Source: a virus
IMG/VR virus record: IMGVR_UViG_3300008267_000219
Span: 1-49,732 of that record
Length of the DNA stretch: 49,732 bases
Reading direction: 5' to 3' (one strand)
The translations under genes and the position numbers were made by a program. Under the pieces are notes generated by a model. It was not told where the DNA came from. It saw only the letters and a program-made list of their open reading frames with translations, and searched no databases. Shown piece after piece: positions 9,418 through 17,545 of the stretch (the first letter of the stretch is position 1; the number at the start of each line of letters is the position of its first letter).

Positions 9418-10689
9418 ATGTCTAAGAATAAAAAGAAAAAAGGGACTTATCAGAAAATGGATACTCCTGTACAGAAGAAATCTATTCCTATTGGAAATCT
9501 AAACTTAAACGCAAAACAAGAAATAGACCTTTGCCTTGTTATGATCGTAAAGGACGAAGAAGACACTATGGAAAGATGTCTTAGAGCAGTTTCTCCTTAT
9601 ATAAAATATTGGGTAATCGTAGATACGGGTTCTAAGGATAAAACAAAAGAAGTTATTACTAAGACCATGGCAGACTTGGGAATTGAAGGAGAACTTCACG
9701 AAAGACCTTGGGTAAATTTTGAAGTTAATAGAACAGAGAGTTTAGAATTAGCTAAAGGAAAATGTGATTATAGATGGATTATAGATGCCGATGATACATT
9801 CCACACGGAAAATCCTTCAATAAATCCTTTTGCTGGATTAGATAAAGGACCCGATTGTTATCAAATTTTATACAAACTTAATTCCTTGCAGTACCATAGA
9901 GCCCAGGTTGTTAAATCGGATCAAAAATGGGTTTATAAAGGAGTTCTCCATGAGTATCTTCATCTTGAGGACAAACCGGATATTGTCCAATCTATAGTTC
10001 CTAATTCTTATGTTATTGCAGATATCTCTCCTTTAAAAAGAGCTTCTAGTCTAGAAGAAAAATATGCAAACGATGCTAAAATATTAGAGGATGCTCTAGA
10101 GAAAGAACCAGATAATGCTAGATATCAATTCTATCTTGCTCAGAGTTACAGGGATTCTGAACAATTAGAAAAATCGGTAGAAGCATACCAGAAGAGAGTA
10201 GAAATGGGAGGATGGGAAGAAGAAGTTTATTACTCTATGTATATGATTGCTAAGATTAAAGAAAAACTTAATTATCCGGAAGAAGAGGTCACTACTTTAT
10301 ACTCTAAAGCTTGGGAATATAGGCCAAATAGATTAGAATGTCTTTTTCATCTAATGAGAAAACTAAGGGCTCAAAATAGATTTTTACTCTCTTTTGCCTG
10401 TGGTGAAATAGGAATAAAAACAAAAGGAACTTCCGATATTCTTTTCTTGGAAGCAGAAATATGGCAGTGGAGACTTCTAGATGAATATTCTTTAGCAGCT
10501 TATTATATAGGGAATCCGGAAATAGCTCTAGAAAAAACTTCTGCTATCGTAAATTCTTCTTTCTTTAAAGACCTTCACCCGGAAGAAAAGACTAGGCTTA
10601 TGAAAAATTTAGATTTTTATAAGAAAGGAGCAGACGAAAAAACAAGAAAGCTTAGAGAAATGCAAATATTACAAACAGCAAAAAGATAG
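9418..10689 (+). CDS. Family 2 glycosyltransferase with TPR-like C-terminus
   Basis: 423 residues. The GT-A core runs from about residue 36 to 190: LCLVMIVKDEEDTMERCL, IVDTGSKDKTKE and the metal/nucleotide-sugar site IIDADDTF. The C-terminal half (about 210-420) is helical with repeated YQFYLAQSYRDSEQLEKSVEAY-type units typical of tetratricopeptide repeats. The lysine-rich N-terminus is not a membrane anchor. It likely transfers a sugar to a phage or host surface component, or to modified DNA bases; the acceptor is unknown. Confidence 0.85.
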   Translation: MSKNKKKKGTYQKMDTPVQKKSIPIGNLNLNAKQEIDLCLVMIVKDEEDTMERCLRAVSPYIKYWVIVDTGSKDKTKEVITKTMADLGIEGELHERPWVNFEVNRTESLELAKGKCDYRWIIDADDTFHTENPSINPFAGLDKGPDCYQILYKLNSLQYHRAQVVKSDQKWVYKGVLHEYLHLEDKPDIVQSIVPNSYVIADISPLKRASSLEEKYANDAKILEDALEKEPDNARYQFYLAQSYRDSEQLEKSVEAYQKRVEMGGWEEEVYYSMYMIAKIKEKLNYPEEEVTTLYSKAWEYRPNRLECLFHLMRKLRAQNRFLLSFACGEIGIKTKGTSDILFLEAEIWQWRLLDEYSLAAYYIGNPEIALEKTSAIVNSSFFKDLHPEEKTRLMKNLDFYKKGADEKTRKLREMQILQTAKR

Positions 10690-10693
10690 AAAT

Positions 10694-10957
10694 ATGCCAA
10701 CATTTTACGAAGAAACTGATTTTGATATAAGTGTCGATGATTTTTTAGAAAAATGTAGTAGATTTGAGCTGGAGGAAGTTATAGATTATTTAGAAGAGAT
10801 GGGATACCTTAAAAATCACAAAAGAGTTGAGGGGGGAAGTCCGATAGGAATTCTAGAAGAGGAATTCCAGGAGAAGATTCAAAAGATTTCTGAATCTAGA
10901 CATAGGCTTACCCTGGAGGAGGAAGAAATAATTGATATGATAGCTAATAGACTATAG
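10694..10957 (+). CDS. Small acidic hypothetical protein
   Basis: 87 residues, not recognised. Strongly acidic and predicted helical (SVDDFLEKCSRFELEEVIDYLEEMGYL). It follows the glycosyltransferase by four bases and is probably co-transcribed. Confidence 0.65.
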   Translation: MPTFYEETDFDISVDDFLEKCSRFELEEVIDYLEEMGYLKNHKRVEGGSPIGILEEEFQEKIQKISESRHRLTLEEEEIIDMIANRL

Positions 10958-10967
10958 TTTTATCTTT

Positions 10968-10976
10968 GATATATAG
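10968..10976 (+). promoter_or_regulatory. GATATATAG late-promoter-like motif
   Basis: GATATATAG followed by an A/T-rich leader, 21 bases upstream of the ATG at 10998. Spacing suits a -10 element with a short leader. Confidence 0.45.
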
Positions 10977-10997
10977 TGGTAAAATTAGCTATCAATT

Positions 10998-11411
10998 ATG
11001 AGACATCTAGAGGGATATGAATTATTCGAAGGAGAAAATTCCAAATTCATAAAAGATTTTTTGACCGATTTTGGAACTTTAATTTCTTTGAATTTTTCTC
11101 AAATAACTAAAATGGGTAAAGATGAGGATGCAAAAAAAGAACTTACACTTATGATGCAAACCCTGAGAAGCCCAATAATAAATGGTCTAAATTATTTTGA
11201 TTTCTTAAAAGATAATATAAATAATATAACTAATAATCCTAAGGCGTTATCAGCTTTACTTGATCAGATCAGGAAATTGTTATCCTATATCGAGCCAAGG
11301 GTTAAGAGATACGTAGCTGACGGGGAAGCACCAAATGGGATTAACTATAAAGAAGCCTGGCTAAATAGGATAGACACTATCAAAAAAGATTATGTGAAGA
11401 TAATCAGCTAA
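10998..11411 (+). CDS. Hypothetical helical protein with capsid-targeting-like leader
   Basis: 137 residues, no known family. The N-terminus MRHLEGYELFEGE fits the leader pattern (aromatic, then L-F-E). The rest is predicted helical. It has its own GATATATAG motif upstream. Candidate internal head protein by analogy only. Confidence 0.65.
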   Translation: MRHLEGYELFEGENSKFIKDFLTDFGTLISLNFSQITKMGKDEDAKKELTLMMQTLRSPIINGLNYFDFLKDNINNITNNPKALSALLDQIRKLLSYIEPRVKRYVADGEAPNGINYKEAWLNRIDTIKKDYVKIIS

Positions 11412-11428
11412 AAATATAATACAATTTA

Positions 11429-11440
11429 GATATATAAAAA
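11429..11440 (+). promoter_or_regulatory. GATATATAAAAA late-promoter-like motif
   Basis: GATATATAAAAA lies seven bases before the ATG at 11448, in an otherwise featureless A/T spacer. Same motif and placement as at 31639 and 40857. Confidence 0.45.
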
Positions 11441-11447
11441 TAAAAAT

Positions 11448-11987
11448 ATGAAAAACCTATTAGAATTTGAATCTTTCAATCCTATAAATGAAGCTTCATT
11501 TGTTCCTATTTATAACAATCAACTTTACGTTAAAAATCCTTCCATTGATCCAGAATCAAAACACCCAGCATCTGCTGTAATTTCTGCTATTCAATTACTT
11601 ATGGATAGAATGGAAAATGGAGAAATCTCTAAAATATCTGTTATTGCAGACGTTCCGACCCAAGGAAAAAGAGCACCTCTTTATGTAAGAGACAGCATAG
11701 AATCTGAAAAAAGAAGAATTGCAGCTCAAATGGCAAGAGAAAAAGGAAAAGAGATCACAGATCCAGAAGCTTTAGATTTTGATAGATACGGTAACAAAAG
11801 AAATTTCTTTTTCGATTCTGAATTTATTATAGATAGCATCGTTGAAGAAACAGGGGGTAAAAAATATGTTATAGGTATTCCTGAATCGTTATACAGCAAA
11901 GCAATTAGAGATGAGGAAACTAAAAAATACTATTCGGTAGAAATATACCCGGATCAGATCGAAGAGGTCTACTACGATCCAAAATAA
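11448..11987 (+). CDS. Hypothetical protein with capsid-targeting-like leader
   Basis: 179 residues, not recognised. The leader MKNLLEFESFNPINEA ends in I-N-E followed by alanine, an excellent match to the (L/I)-x-E sites cut by the T4 prohead protease. Behind it is a mixed alpha/beta domain with VIGIPESLYSKAI and a tyrosine-rich end. Flanked by a GATATATA motif upstream and a strong terminator downstream, so it is a one-gene unit. Confidence 0.7.
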   Translation: MKNLLEFESFNPINEASFVPIYNNQLYVKNPSIDPESKHPASAVISAIQLLMDRMENGEISKISVIADVPTQGKRAPLYVRDSIESEKRRIAAQMAREKGKEITDPEALDFDRYGNKRNFFFDSEFIIDSIVEETGGKKYVIGIPESLYSKAIRDEETKKYYSVEIYPDQIEEVYYDPK

Positions 11988-11995
11988 TTAAAATT

Positions 11996-12020
11996 AACCA
12001 ATCCCCGGATTGGTTTTTTT
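11996..12020 (+). terminator. Rho-independent terminator
   Basis: AACCAATCC pairs perfectly with GGATTGGTT over a two-base loop and runs into seven T residues. The T run also forms the upstream part of the next promoter. Confidence 0.85.
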
Positions 12021-12044
12021 ATTTCGAAAAAATTCTTATATTTG
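12014..12044 (+). promoter_or_regulatory. Bacteroidota-type promoter for the UV endonuclease gene
   Basis: A T run, then ATTTCG, ten bases, and TATATTTG at 12037-12044. The same arrangement with identical spacing is seen at four other gene starts. TATATTTG fits the Bacteroidota -7 consensus TAnnTTTG. The gene starts ten bases further on. Confidence 0.7.
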
Positions 12045-12054
12045 TAGAAAATAT

Positions 12055-12975
12055 ATGGAAAATCGAAAACTTGGATACTGTTGTATCAATCTCACCCTTC
12101 AGGAATCTTCTAAAATAACTATAAACCGGGGAATGGTAAAAAGAACTTTCCTGGAAAGAGGAATTTCTTACGCTTCTGAGCTTGCCCTTGCAAACGTAAA
12201 AGACCTGGAAAAGATAATACGCTGGAATCATGAAAATGGAATTCTAATGTATAGGATGTCTTCGGATATGTTTCCTTGGTGTTCTGAATATGAGATCCCA
12301 GATCTTCCTGATTATCAAGAAATATTATCTATAATGAAAAGAATTGGCGATTTCGTAAAATCGGTAGATCAAAGACTTACTTTTCACCCTTCTCCTTATT
12401 CGGTTTTAGCTTCGGATAAGGAACATGTAGTTAATAATGCCATAAAGGAAATAAATCAGCATGGCGAAATGATGGATATGTTAGGCCTGGATAGAACTAC
12501 ATATTATCCTATAAACATTCACGTCAATACAACAAAGCCTTCCAAAGAAGAAGCTGCTTCTCGATTCTGCAAAAATTTTGAAAGACTCTCGGATTCTGCT
12601 AAATCTAGACTTGTTGTTGAAAATGACGATAAGCCAACCCAATTTACTGTTAAAGATTTAAAGGAAATGGTCCACGATAAAATAGGTATTCCGGTGACTT
12701 TTGATTTTTTACATAACAAATGTAATCCTTATACCGAAAACGAAAAAGAAGCTCTTTCCTTGGCTTTATCTACATGGACAGAAGAGATTACTCCAATCAC
12801 CCATTATTCGGATTCTAAGAAAATATACGAAGACGAATCGTCAAAATTGCTAGCCCATACCGATTGGATTTGGGGGGAAGTCGAAACATATGGGTTAGAT
12901 TTTTCTATAGAATTTGAAGTAAAAATGAAAGATAAAGCTTTACTTAGATTCATAAACGAAAAACTTTTAGTGTGA
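12055..12975 (+). CDS. uvsE: UV damage endonuclease (UvsE/UVDE family)
   Basis: 306 residues from the ATG at 12055; an in-frame start at 12010 lies inside the terminator/promoter and is rejected. It has the TIM-barrel UVDE signatures: the start GYCCINLTL, LMYRMSSDMFPW, LTFHPSPYSVLAS with a metal-binding histidine, LVVENDDK with a metal-binding glutamate, PVTFDFLHNKCNP, and HYSDSK near the end. These enzymes nick DNA 5' of UV photoproducts independently of excision repair. It is driven by a host-type promoter, suggesting early expression. Confidence 0.9.
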   Translation: MENRKLGYCCINLTLQESSKITINRGMVKRTFLERGISYASELALANVKDLEKIIRWNHENGILMYRMSSDMFPWCSEYEIPDLPDYQEILSIMKRIGDFVKSVDQRLTFHPSPYSVLASDKEHVVNNAIKEINQHGEMMDMLGLDRTTYYPINIHVNTTKPSKEEAASRFCKNFERLSDSAKSRLVVENDDKPTQFTVKDLKEMVHDKIGIPVTFDFLHNKCNPYTENEKEALSLALSTWTEEITPITHYSDSKKIYEDESSKLLAHTDWIWGEVETYGLDFSIEFEVKMKDKALLRFINEKLLV

Positions 12976-13217
12976 TGGAAAAAGAACAGATGAAAAAAGA
13001 ATTAGGAGCATTTGAATCCGGGATCAAATCGGGGGACACAAAAGGAATTTTATATAAGGTAGATTCCGAAATGGAGGGAATAATTAGAATGGGATTTCTA
13101 GAAGAAAAATACGGAAAAGAGAAAATAGACCAGATACTTATGGAGAATGAGGTTTCTATTTCGGACCTTTCCATAGATGGGGTATTCAATCAGATTTGCG
13201 AAATTGCAGAATCTTAA
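12975..13217 (+). CDS. Small hypothetical protein
   Basis: 80 residues from the ATG at 12975, which overlaps the previous stop (TGATG). No domain recognised; acidic and helical, with a C-terminal hydrophobic segment (ISDLSIDGVFNQICEIAES). Translationally coupled to the UV endonuclease. Confidence 0.6.
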   Translation: MEKEQMKKELGAFESGIKSGDTKGILYKVDSEMEGIIRMGFLEEKYGKEKIDQILMENEVSISDLSIDGVFNQICEIAES

Positions 13218-13225
13218 TATATAAA
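13215..13225 (+). promoter_or_regulatory. TAATATATAAA late-promoter-like motif
   Basis: Overlaps the stop of the upstream gene and ends four bases before the ATG at 13230. Same core as the other ATATATA motifs, G replaced by A. Confidence 0.3.
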
Positions 13226-13229
13226 TTAT

Positions 13230-13565
13230 ATGTTTAATTTCGACAATAGCGATCCTTTTATGTTTGGTTTTGGTGATTCGCATCCTCAATTTTCCACAAT
13301 AAAGAAACATATAGAAAGATCGGTACAGGATCTTTTTCTTACCTCCTTAAGGGAACAGCCAGAAGAGATGGTTTATGTTTTTACCGAGGAAGAACAGATT
13401 GATCGATTTAAATCTAGAATGCTTTCATATTGGGAACAATTTGAAGAATACGAGATATGTCAGGAGGTTTCTAATAGAATAGAGGATCTTAAAGAGAGAT
13501 GGAAAAATAGGGACACCGAAGTTAATCCTCTTTCTCTAGAAAAAATAAAATCATTATTCGATTAA
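13230..13565 (+). CDS. Hypothetical protein with E-x-Y-E-x-C motif
   Basis: 111 residues. The C-terminal half contains SYWEQFEEYEICQEVSNRIE, a helical motif that returns in the proteins at 27973 and 28274. No function known. Directly upstream of dnaJ with no gap. Confidence 0.65.
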   Translation: MFNFDNSDPFMFGFGDSHPQFSTIKKHIERSVQDLFLTSLREQPEEMVYVFTEEEQIDRFKSRMLSYWEQFEEYEICQEVSNRIEDLKERWKNRDTEVNPLSLEKIKSLFD

Positions 13566-14582
13566 ATGAAAGATTATTATAAAATACTGGGGGTTTCTAA
13601 GGATTCTTCCCAAGATGATATAAAGAAAGCCTACAGAAAGCAGGCAATGAAATATCACCCAGATAAAAATCCCGGAGATTCTGCTTCAGAGTCTAAATTT
13701 AAAGAGGTATCTGAAGCATACGACGTGCTTTCGGATCCTAAGAAAAAACAGGATTATGATAATCCAGGAATGGGATCAAGTTCATTTAAAGATTTTTGGA
13801 CCGGAAATCCCTTTCAAACTGGGGATTTTTCTTCTTTTTTTACTGGGGGATCTAGAAGGAGTTCTTCTGCAAAAGGGAGAAATGTAAATGTTTATATCGC
13901 GATAACCCTAGAAGAAATGATGACTGGGTGCGATAAAAAGGTTAAGGTTTTTAGGAAATCCCACTGCGATTCGTGCTCCGGAACGGGGGGTAAAAATGGG
14001 GAAACCCTAGCATGTGGTCATTGTAACGGAGCAGGGGTAATTAGTAAAATTGCTAATTATGCTTTCGGGCAAATGATAATGGAGGAAGTTTGCGGTCATT
14101 GTTCAGGAACGGGATTTAAAAATTCTTCAGATTGCGGAACGTGTAGAGGAGAAGGTGTTGTTGACCGAGAAGAAGAGATTGATATCAGAGTTCCTAGAGG
14201 ATCTATAGATGGGGTTTCTTTTGTTGTTCCTGGAAAAGGTCATTGTATAAAAACTCCAGGGAATTCTGGGGATATAGTGGTTAAAGTAGAGGAATATGTC
14301 CATCCTTTTTATAGAAGGGAAGGGGTAAATCTAATCCATGAAAAATTCTTATCTTTCAAAGAAGCTTGTTTAGGAACCGAAATAGAACTTCCAAATTTAA
14401 AAGGATCTAAATTTAAAGTTAAGATAGATCCTGGAACTCCTTCAGGAAAAATACTAAGACTTAGGGGAAGAGGAATTCCTGAATTTAATGGGATTTCTAA
14501 TGGGGATATTCTAATCAAAATAAGTATTTTAATCCCTACGGATTTATCAGAGGAACAAATTAAAGCTTTAAATCTATTTTAA
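13566..14582 (+). CDS. dnaJ: DnaJ-type co-chaperone
   Basis: 338 residues. The J domain covers residues 1-67 with HPD at 31-33. A short G/F-rich linker follows ([16 protein letters not shown]), then four zinc-binding repeats: [24 protein letters not shown] and CGTCRGEG. After these come the two substrate-binding beta domains. This is a complete type I DnaJ. It would recruit host DnaK to phage replication or assembly complexes. It begins immediately after the stop of the upstream gene. Confidence 0.95.
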   Translation: MKDYYKILGVSKDSSQDDIKKAYRKQAMKYHPDKNPGDSASESKFKEVSEAYDVLSDPKKKQDYDNPGMGSSSFKDFWTGNPFQTGDFSSFFTGGSRRSSSAKGRNVNVYIAITLEEMMTGCDKKVKVFRKSHCDSCSGTGGKNGETLACGHCNGAGVISKIANYAFGQMIMEEVCGHCSGTGFKNSSDCGTCRGEGVVDREEEIDIRVPRGSIDGVSFVVPGKGHCIKTPGNSGDIVVKVEEYVHPFYRREGVNLIHEKFLSFKEACLGTEIELPNLKGSKFKVKIDPGTPSGKILRLRGRGIPEFNGISNGDILIKISILIPTDLSEEQIKALNLF

Positions 14583-14584
14583 AT

Positions 14585-14911
14585 ATGACTTACATTTTAT
14601 TTTTTATTCTGGGATGGGGAATAACATCCACGGTAATAAACGGATCCATATTTGACAAGATCAGAAATTATTTTATAATCAAATACCCTCTCATAGGAAA
14701 ACTTTTTTCTTGTATAAGATGCCTAGGATTTTGGGTTGGAACCTTTATGTTTACCCCATTAGTTCATTATGGAGTAATTCCCCCTATATTTCCCTCTGAA
14801 GTTCCTTATTTGGTTTCTTTGTTTGCTATGCCTATATTTCAAAGTAATTTTGGAGTAGTCATGGAATCTTTTCTCATATTTCTAGTAAAAGGAACAAGAA
14901 ATAATATTTAA
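14585..14911 (+). CDS. Membrane protein with C-x-x-C motif
   Basis: 108 residues with about three membrane segments: TYILFFILGWGI at the start, a central one, and YLVSLFAMPIF. The motif FSCIRCLGFWVG between the first two is typical of a small family of phage and Bacillus membrane proteins of unknown function. One-base overlap with the next gene. Confidence 0.65.
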   Translation: MTYILFFILGWGITSTVINGSIFDKIRNYFIIKYPLIGKLFSCIRCLGFWVGTFMFTPLVHYGVIPPIFPSEVPYLVSLFAMPIFQSNFGVVMESFLIFLVKGTRNNI

Positions 14912-15132
14912 TGGCAGCATCACCTTATTTTAAATCGGACATTACCGTAGTGTTTAAAGCTTCCAATAGGGCTAACTCTAAGGTTAAAATAAAAACATAT
15001 AAAAATAGATCTATCGATGATGTTTTATCTACCAATAAAATGGTCGGTGTTCCTTTAAATGCAGTTATTCTTGAAATGGGAATGGGCGAAAACTTTGAAT
15101 CTGAATGGAAGAAAAAGTATAAGCTAAAATAA
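14911..15132 (+). CDS. Small basic hypothetical protein
   Basis: 73 residues, no recognised family; basic, mostly beta by appearance (DITVVFKASNRANSKVKIKT). It starts in the last base of the previous stop. Position between dnaJ and the clamp suggests a replication-linked role, but nothing in the sequence proves it. Confidence 0.6.
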   Translation: MAASPYFKSDITVVFKASNRANSKVKIKTYKNRSIDDVLSTNKMVGVPLNAVILEMGMGENFESEWKKKYKLK

Positions 15133-15177
15133 CGAAACAATCCCAAATAATCTAATAAAATAATAAAAATATAAATA

Positions 15178-15936
15178 ATGAAAATTAGAATTACGAGTAT
15201 CCCAAATCTTATTACTTTTTTAAAGAGACTTAAAACCGTAGAAAAAAATGTTATTCTTGAGGTAACCCAGGATAAAATATCTTCAAAAGTCCACACACCG
15301 GACAAAGCGGTCATGAAATATTCTAGTCTTGGGTTTAATGAAGTGTTCGAAGGATCTATAGAGTGGAAAGGAAAAAATAAAATTAAAATAGGACTAATTG
15401 ACGTAGGACGTGTAATAGATGCGTTTAAGCACTTTAGACCCGAAGAAGATGTTTTCCTTGAGCTAACTGTCCAGGAAGAGTCAGGTGAATATATCACATC
15501 TGAAATGAGGTTAATTTCAAAGTCTCTTAAAATAAAATTAAAATGTGCAGATCTAGGACTTCTTTCTTATGTTTCTGATGAAATTCTAGAAGTTGTTCAC
15601 TCGAAAGAAGATTTTATTGGTAAATTTAAAATCTATCAATCCGATTTTAATACAGTTCTTTCTCTTTGCGGAATGGAATCCAATTCGGAAGAGATCCTTA
15701 ATTTTGATTTGTCCAAAGAGGAAGTCTACACAGCAGGGGATTCTTTCAGATATAAATTATCTTTAGGCTTAGATGAAATATCTATAAGCGGGGAAAAAAT
15801 GAATTCTTCTATCTATAAGAATCATTTAGGGTTTATGGAACAAGAAACTTGTCAGGTATACATTCACGAAAACAGAATAGTCTTAGATTCAGAATCAAGC
15901 TCAACATCAATTGCTATAGGAATCGTAGAAAAATAA
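15178..15936 (+). CDS. Sliding-clamp-like protein (gp45/PCNA fold, putative)
   Basis: 252 residues, slightly longer than T4 gp45. Alternating hydrophobic strands suggest a two-domain clamp. The C-terminal stretch (LGFMEQETCQVYIHENRIVL, then SIAIGIVEK) has the shape of the last strands of a clamp protomer. Support is mainly context: the C-terminal half of the DNA polymerase starts two bases after its stop, and that polymerase half ends in a hydrophobic tail like the gp43 clamp-binding tail. The family assignment is an inference. Confidence 0.55.
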   Translation: MKIRITSIPNLITFLKRLKTVEKNVILEVTQDKISSKVHTPDKAVMKYSSLGFNEVFEGSIEWKGKNKIKIGLIDVGRVIDAFKHFRPEEDVFLELTVQEESGEYITSEMRLISKSLKIKLKCADLGLLSYVSDEILEVVHSKEDFIGKFKIYQSDFNTVLSLCGMESNSEEILNFDLSKEEVYTAGDSFRYKLSLGLDEISISGEKMNSSIYKNHLGFMEQETCQVYIHENRIVLDSESSSTSIAIGIVEK

Positions 15937-15938
15937 GA

Positions 15939-17090
15939 ATGGATAGATTAGAAGAGATAAAAAGGCTAAAAGAGGAAATTCAAACTCTGACTGCTCTAAA
16001 GAACGAATATAAGAACGAAGAACAAGGGATTAAACTCACGATGAACTCCATATACGGAGCGATCGGGAATAACTACTTTGCATGCTTTAATCCTGATGTA
16101 GCAGAAGCAGTTACTTTACAGGGGCAAGATCTTATTAAGTATTCCTCTATGCTTCTCACGAGATACTTCCATGAATTCTGGCATATAGATGCGGATCTTC
16201 ATCAAAAATTAGGAATATCAACACCAAAGAAAGTAATTAGACCACTAGTTGTTTACGGAGATACGGATTCCAATTATGTTTCTTTCCAGGAAGTTGTAAA
16301 TTCTTGTGATTATCAAGGAGATCCTAAGGAATTAATTCTAAAGATAAACGAATATAGGCTAAAAGATTATCTTAAAAAATCTTTTGAAAAATATTCGGAA
16401 AAATGGAATACTAAGAATTACCAGGATTTTGAAATGGAAACTCTTTCTAGGAGTGGAATGTTTTTAGGTAAAAAGAAATATGTGACGGATCTCATATACG
16501 AGGATGGAGTTCATATAGAATCTCTTTCAAGATTAAAGATAACAGGGGTGGAAATGGTTAAAGGGGGAACTCCTCCTTTTGTAAGAGAAAAACTTACATA
16601 CCTAACTAAATACATTTTTTCCAAGGGAGGATCTTTTAATCTAAGAGATTTTGTCCAAGAGCTAAAAGCTATAAAACAAGATTTTAAAATGCAGGAGCCT
16701 AAGAATATTTCCAATGCTGTTGCAGTGAATAACTATGAAAAATTTATACTTAATGATACTACAGGATTTGAGGTTGCAAAAGCTTGTCCTATACACGTAA
16801 GAGCTTCTGGGTATCATAATTATCTTCTGAATAATTCTAAATATAAGGATAAATATCAGTTAATAAAAAGCTCCCAAAAGGTTAATTTTTATTTCGTTAA
16901 AACTAAATCTATGAGAGACAATAACGTTTTTGCCTATCCTCAGGGAACTTTTCCTTATGAATTTGCTCCTCCCCTAGATTATGATGAGCAATTCACTAAA
17001 ACTATATTGGACCCTATAAATAGATTTATAGAAGCTATGGGGCACAATCCAATAAGTCCTAATTTATTTATGGTTAAAGTTCTTTTTTAA
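15939..17090 (+). CDS. Family B DNA polymerase, C-terminal half (fingers, palm motifs B and C, thumb)
   Basis: 383 residues from the ATG at 15939; an in-frame start 90 bases upstream lies inside the clamp gene and is rejected. It opens with a heptad-like helix (LEEIKRLKEEIQTLTALK), then motif B (KLTMNSIYGAIGN), motif C with the catalytic aspartates in VVYGDTDSNYV, and the KKKYV motif. It ends in NLFMVKVLF, comparable to the clamp-binding tail of T4 gp43. It lacks the exonuclease and motif A, which are encoded at 3370. The opening helix would pair with the helix that ends the other half. Confidence 0.93.
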   Translation: MDRLEEIKRLKEEIQTLTALKNEYKNEEQGIKLTMNSIYGAIGNNYFACFNPDVAEAVTLQGQDLIKYSSMLLTRYFHEFWHIDADLHQKLGISTPKKVIRPLVVYGDTDSNYVSFQEVVNSCDYQGDPKELILKINEYRLKDYLKKSFEKYSEKWNTKNYQDFEMETLSRSGMFLGKKKYVTDLIYEDGVHIESLSRLKITGVEMVKGGTPPFVREKLTYLTKYIFSKGGSFNLRDFVQELKAIKQDFKMQEPKNISNAVAVNNYEKFILNDTTGFEVAKACPIHVRASGYHNYLLNNSKYKDKYQLIKSSQKVNFYFVKTKSMRDNNVFAYPQGTFPYEFAPPLDYDEQFTKTILDPINRFIEAMGHNPISPNLFMVKVLF

Positions 17091-17091
17091 C

Positions 17092-17274
17092 ATGGGATTC
17101 AATAAAAAAATTCTACCGCCTATAGACAAAATGATAGAAATTAGAAATTCTTATCCTAGTGATTCTGAATTTCTGGAAGGATTCATAGGAAAATATGATT
17201 GTTTGATAGGATCAAGAGAATCCTTAGACTATTTAAAAGAGATGGAGGAAAAAGAATGTCAGAATCTGCTATAA
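17092..17274 (+). CDS. Small hypothetical protein
   Basis: 60 residues, not recognised. Begins one base after the polymerase stop and overlaps the next start by 19 bases, so part of the same transcript. Overall charged and helical. Confidence 0.55.
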   Translation: MGFNKKILPPIDKMIEIRNSYPSDSEFLEGFIGKYDCLIGSRESLDYLKEMEEKECQNLL

Positions 17275-17513
17275 AATTATTAGGAAATTCAACATATTTG
17301 ATCTATAAAAAGACCATTTATTACGAAGCATTTACAATCCTAGAGAATAAAAAAGAATTTATCAGATTTGATTCAGTACCTAATGGGGATAAGAAAAAAA
17401 GAGTTTCGGAAATATGTGATTTCCTATATCTAGAAAAGGACAGGGAGAATTTTAAAAAGATGGATAATATTCTAAAGATACTCCAGATTAAAGAAAAAAT
17501 AAGTCCCGATTAA
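17256..17513 (+). CDS. Small hypothetical protein
   Basis: 85 residues from the ATG at 17256, chosen because GGAGG lies at good distance upstream; this is one of the few clear Shine-Dalgarno sequences in the window. No domain recognised. Charged alpha/beta protein. Confidence 0.6.
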   Translation: MSESAIKLLGNSTYLIYKKTIYYEAFTILENKKEFIRFDSVPNGDKKKRVSEICDFLYLEKDRENFKKMDNILKILQIKEKISPD

Positions 17514-17515
17514 TA

Positions 17516-17524
17516 GATATATAG
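17516..17524 (+). promoter_or_regulatory. GATATATAG late-promoter-like motif
   Basis: GATATATAG, 21 bases before the ATG at 17546, right after the stop of the preceding gene. Spacing is compatible with a -10 element. Confidence 0.45.
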
Positions 17525-17545
17525 AATTAGATTAATATAATTTCA

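Noticed and set aside
12010-12054. Longer start for the UV endonuclease
   Set aside because: It would place the start inside the terminator T run and promoter; the family normally begins close to the motif at the ATG 12055.
4783-15938. Intein or group I intron as the cause of the split polymerase
   Set aside because: Neither half carries intein splicing motifs, and ordinary replication genes lie between, so trans-splicing is not supported.
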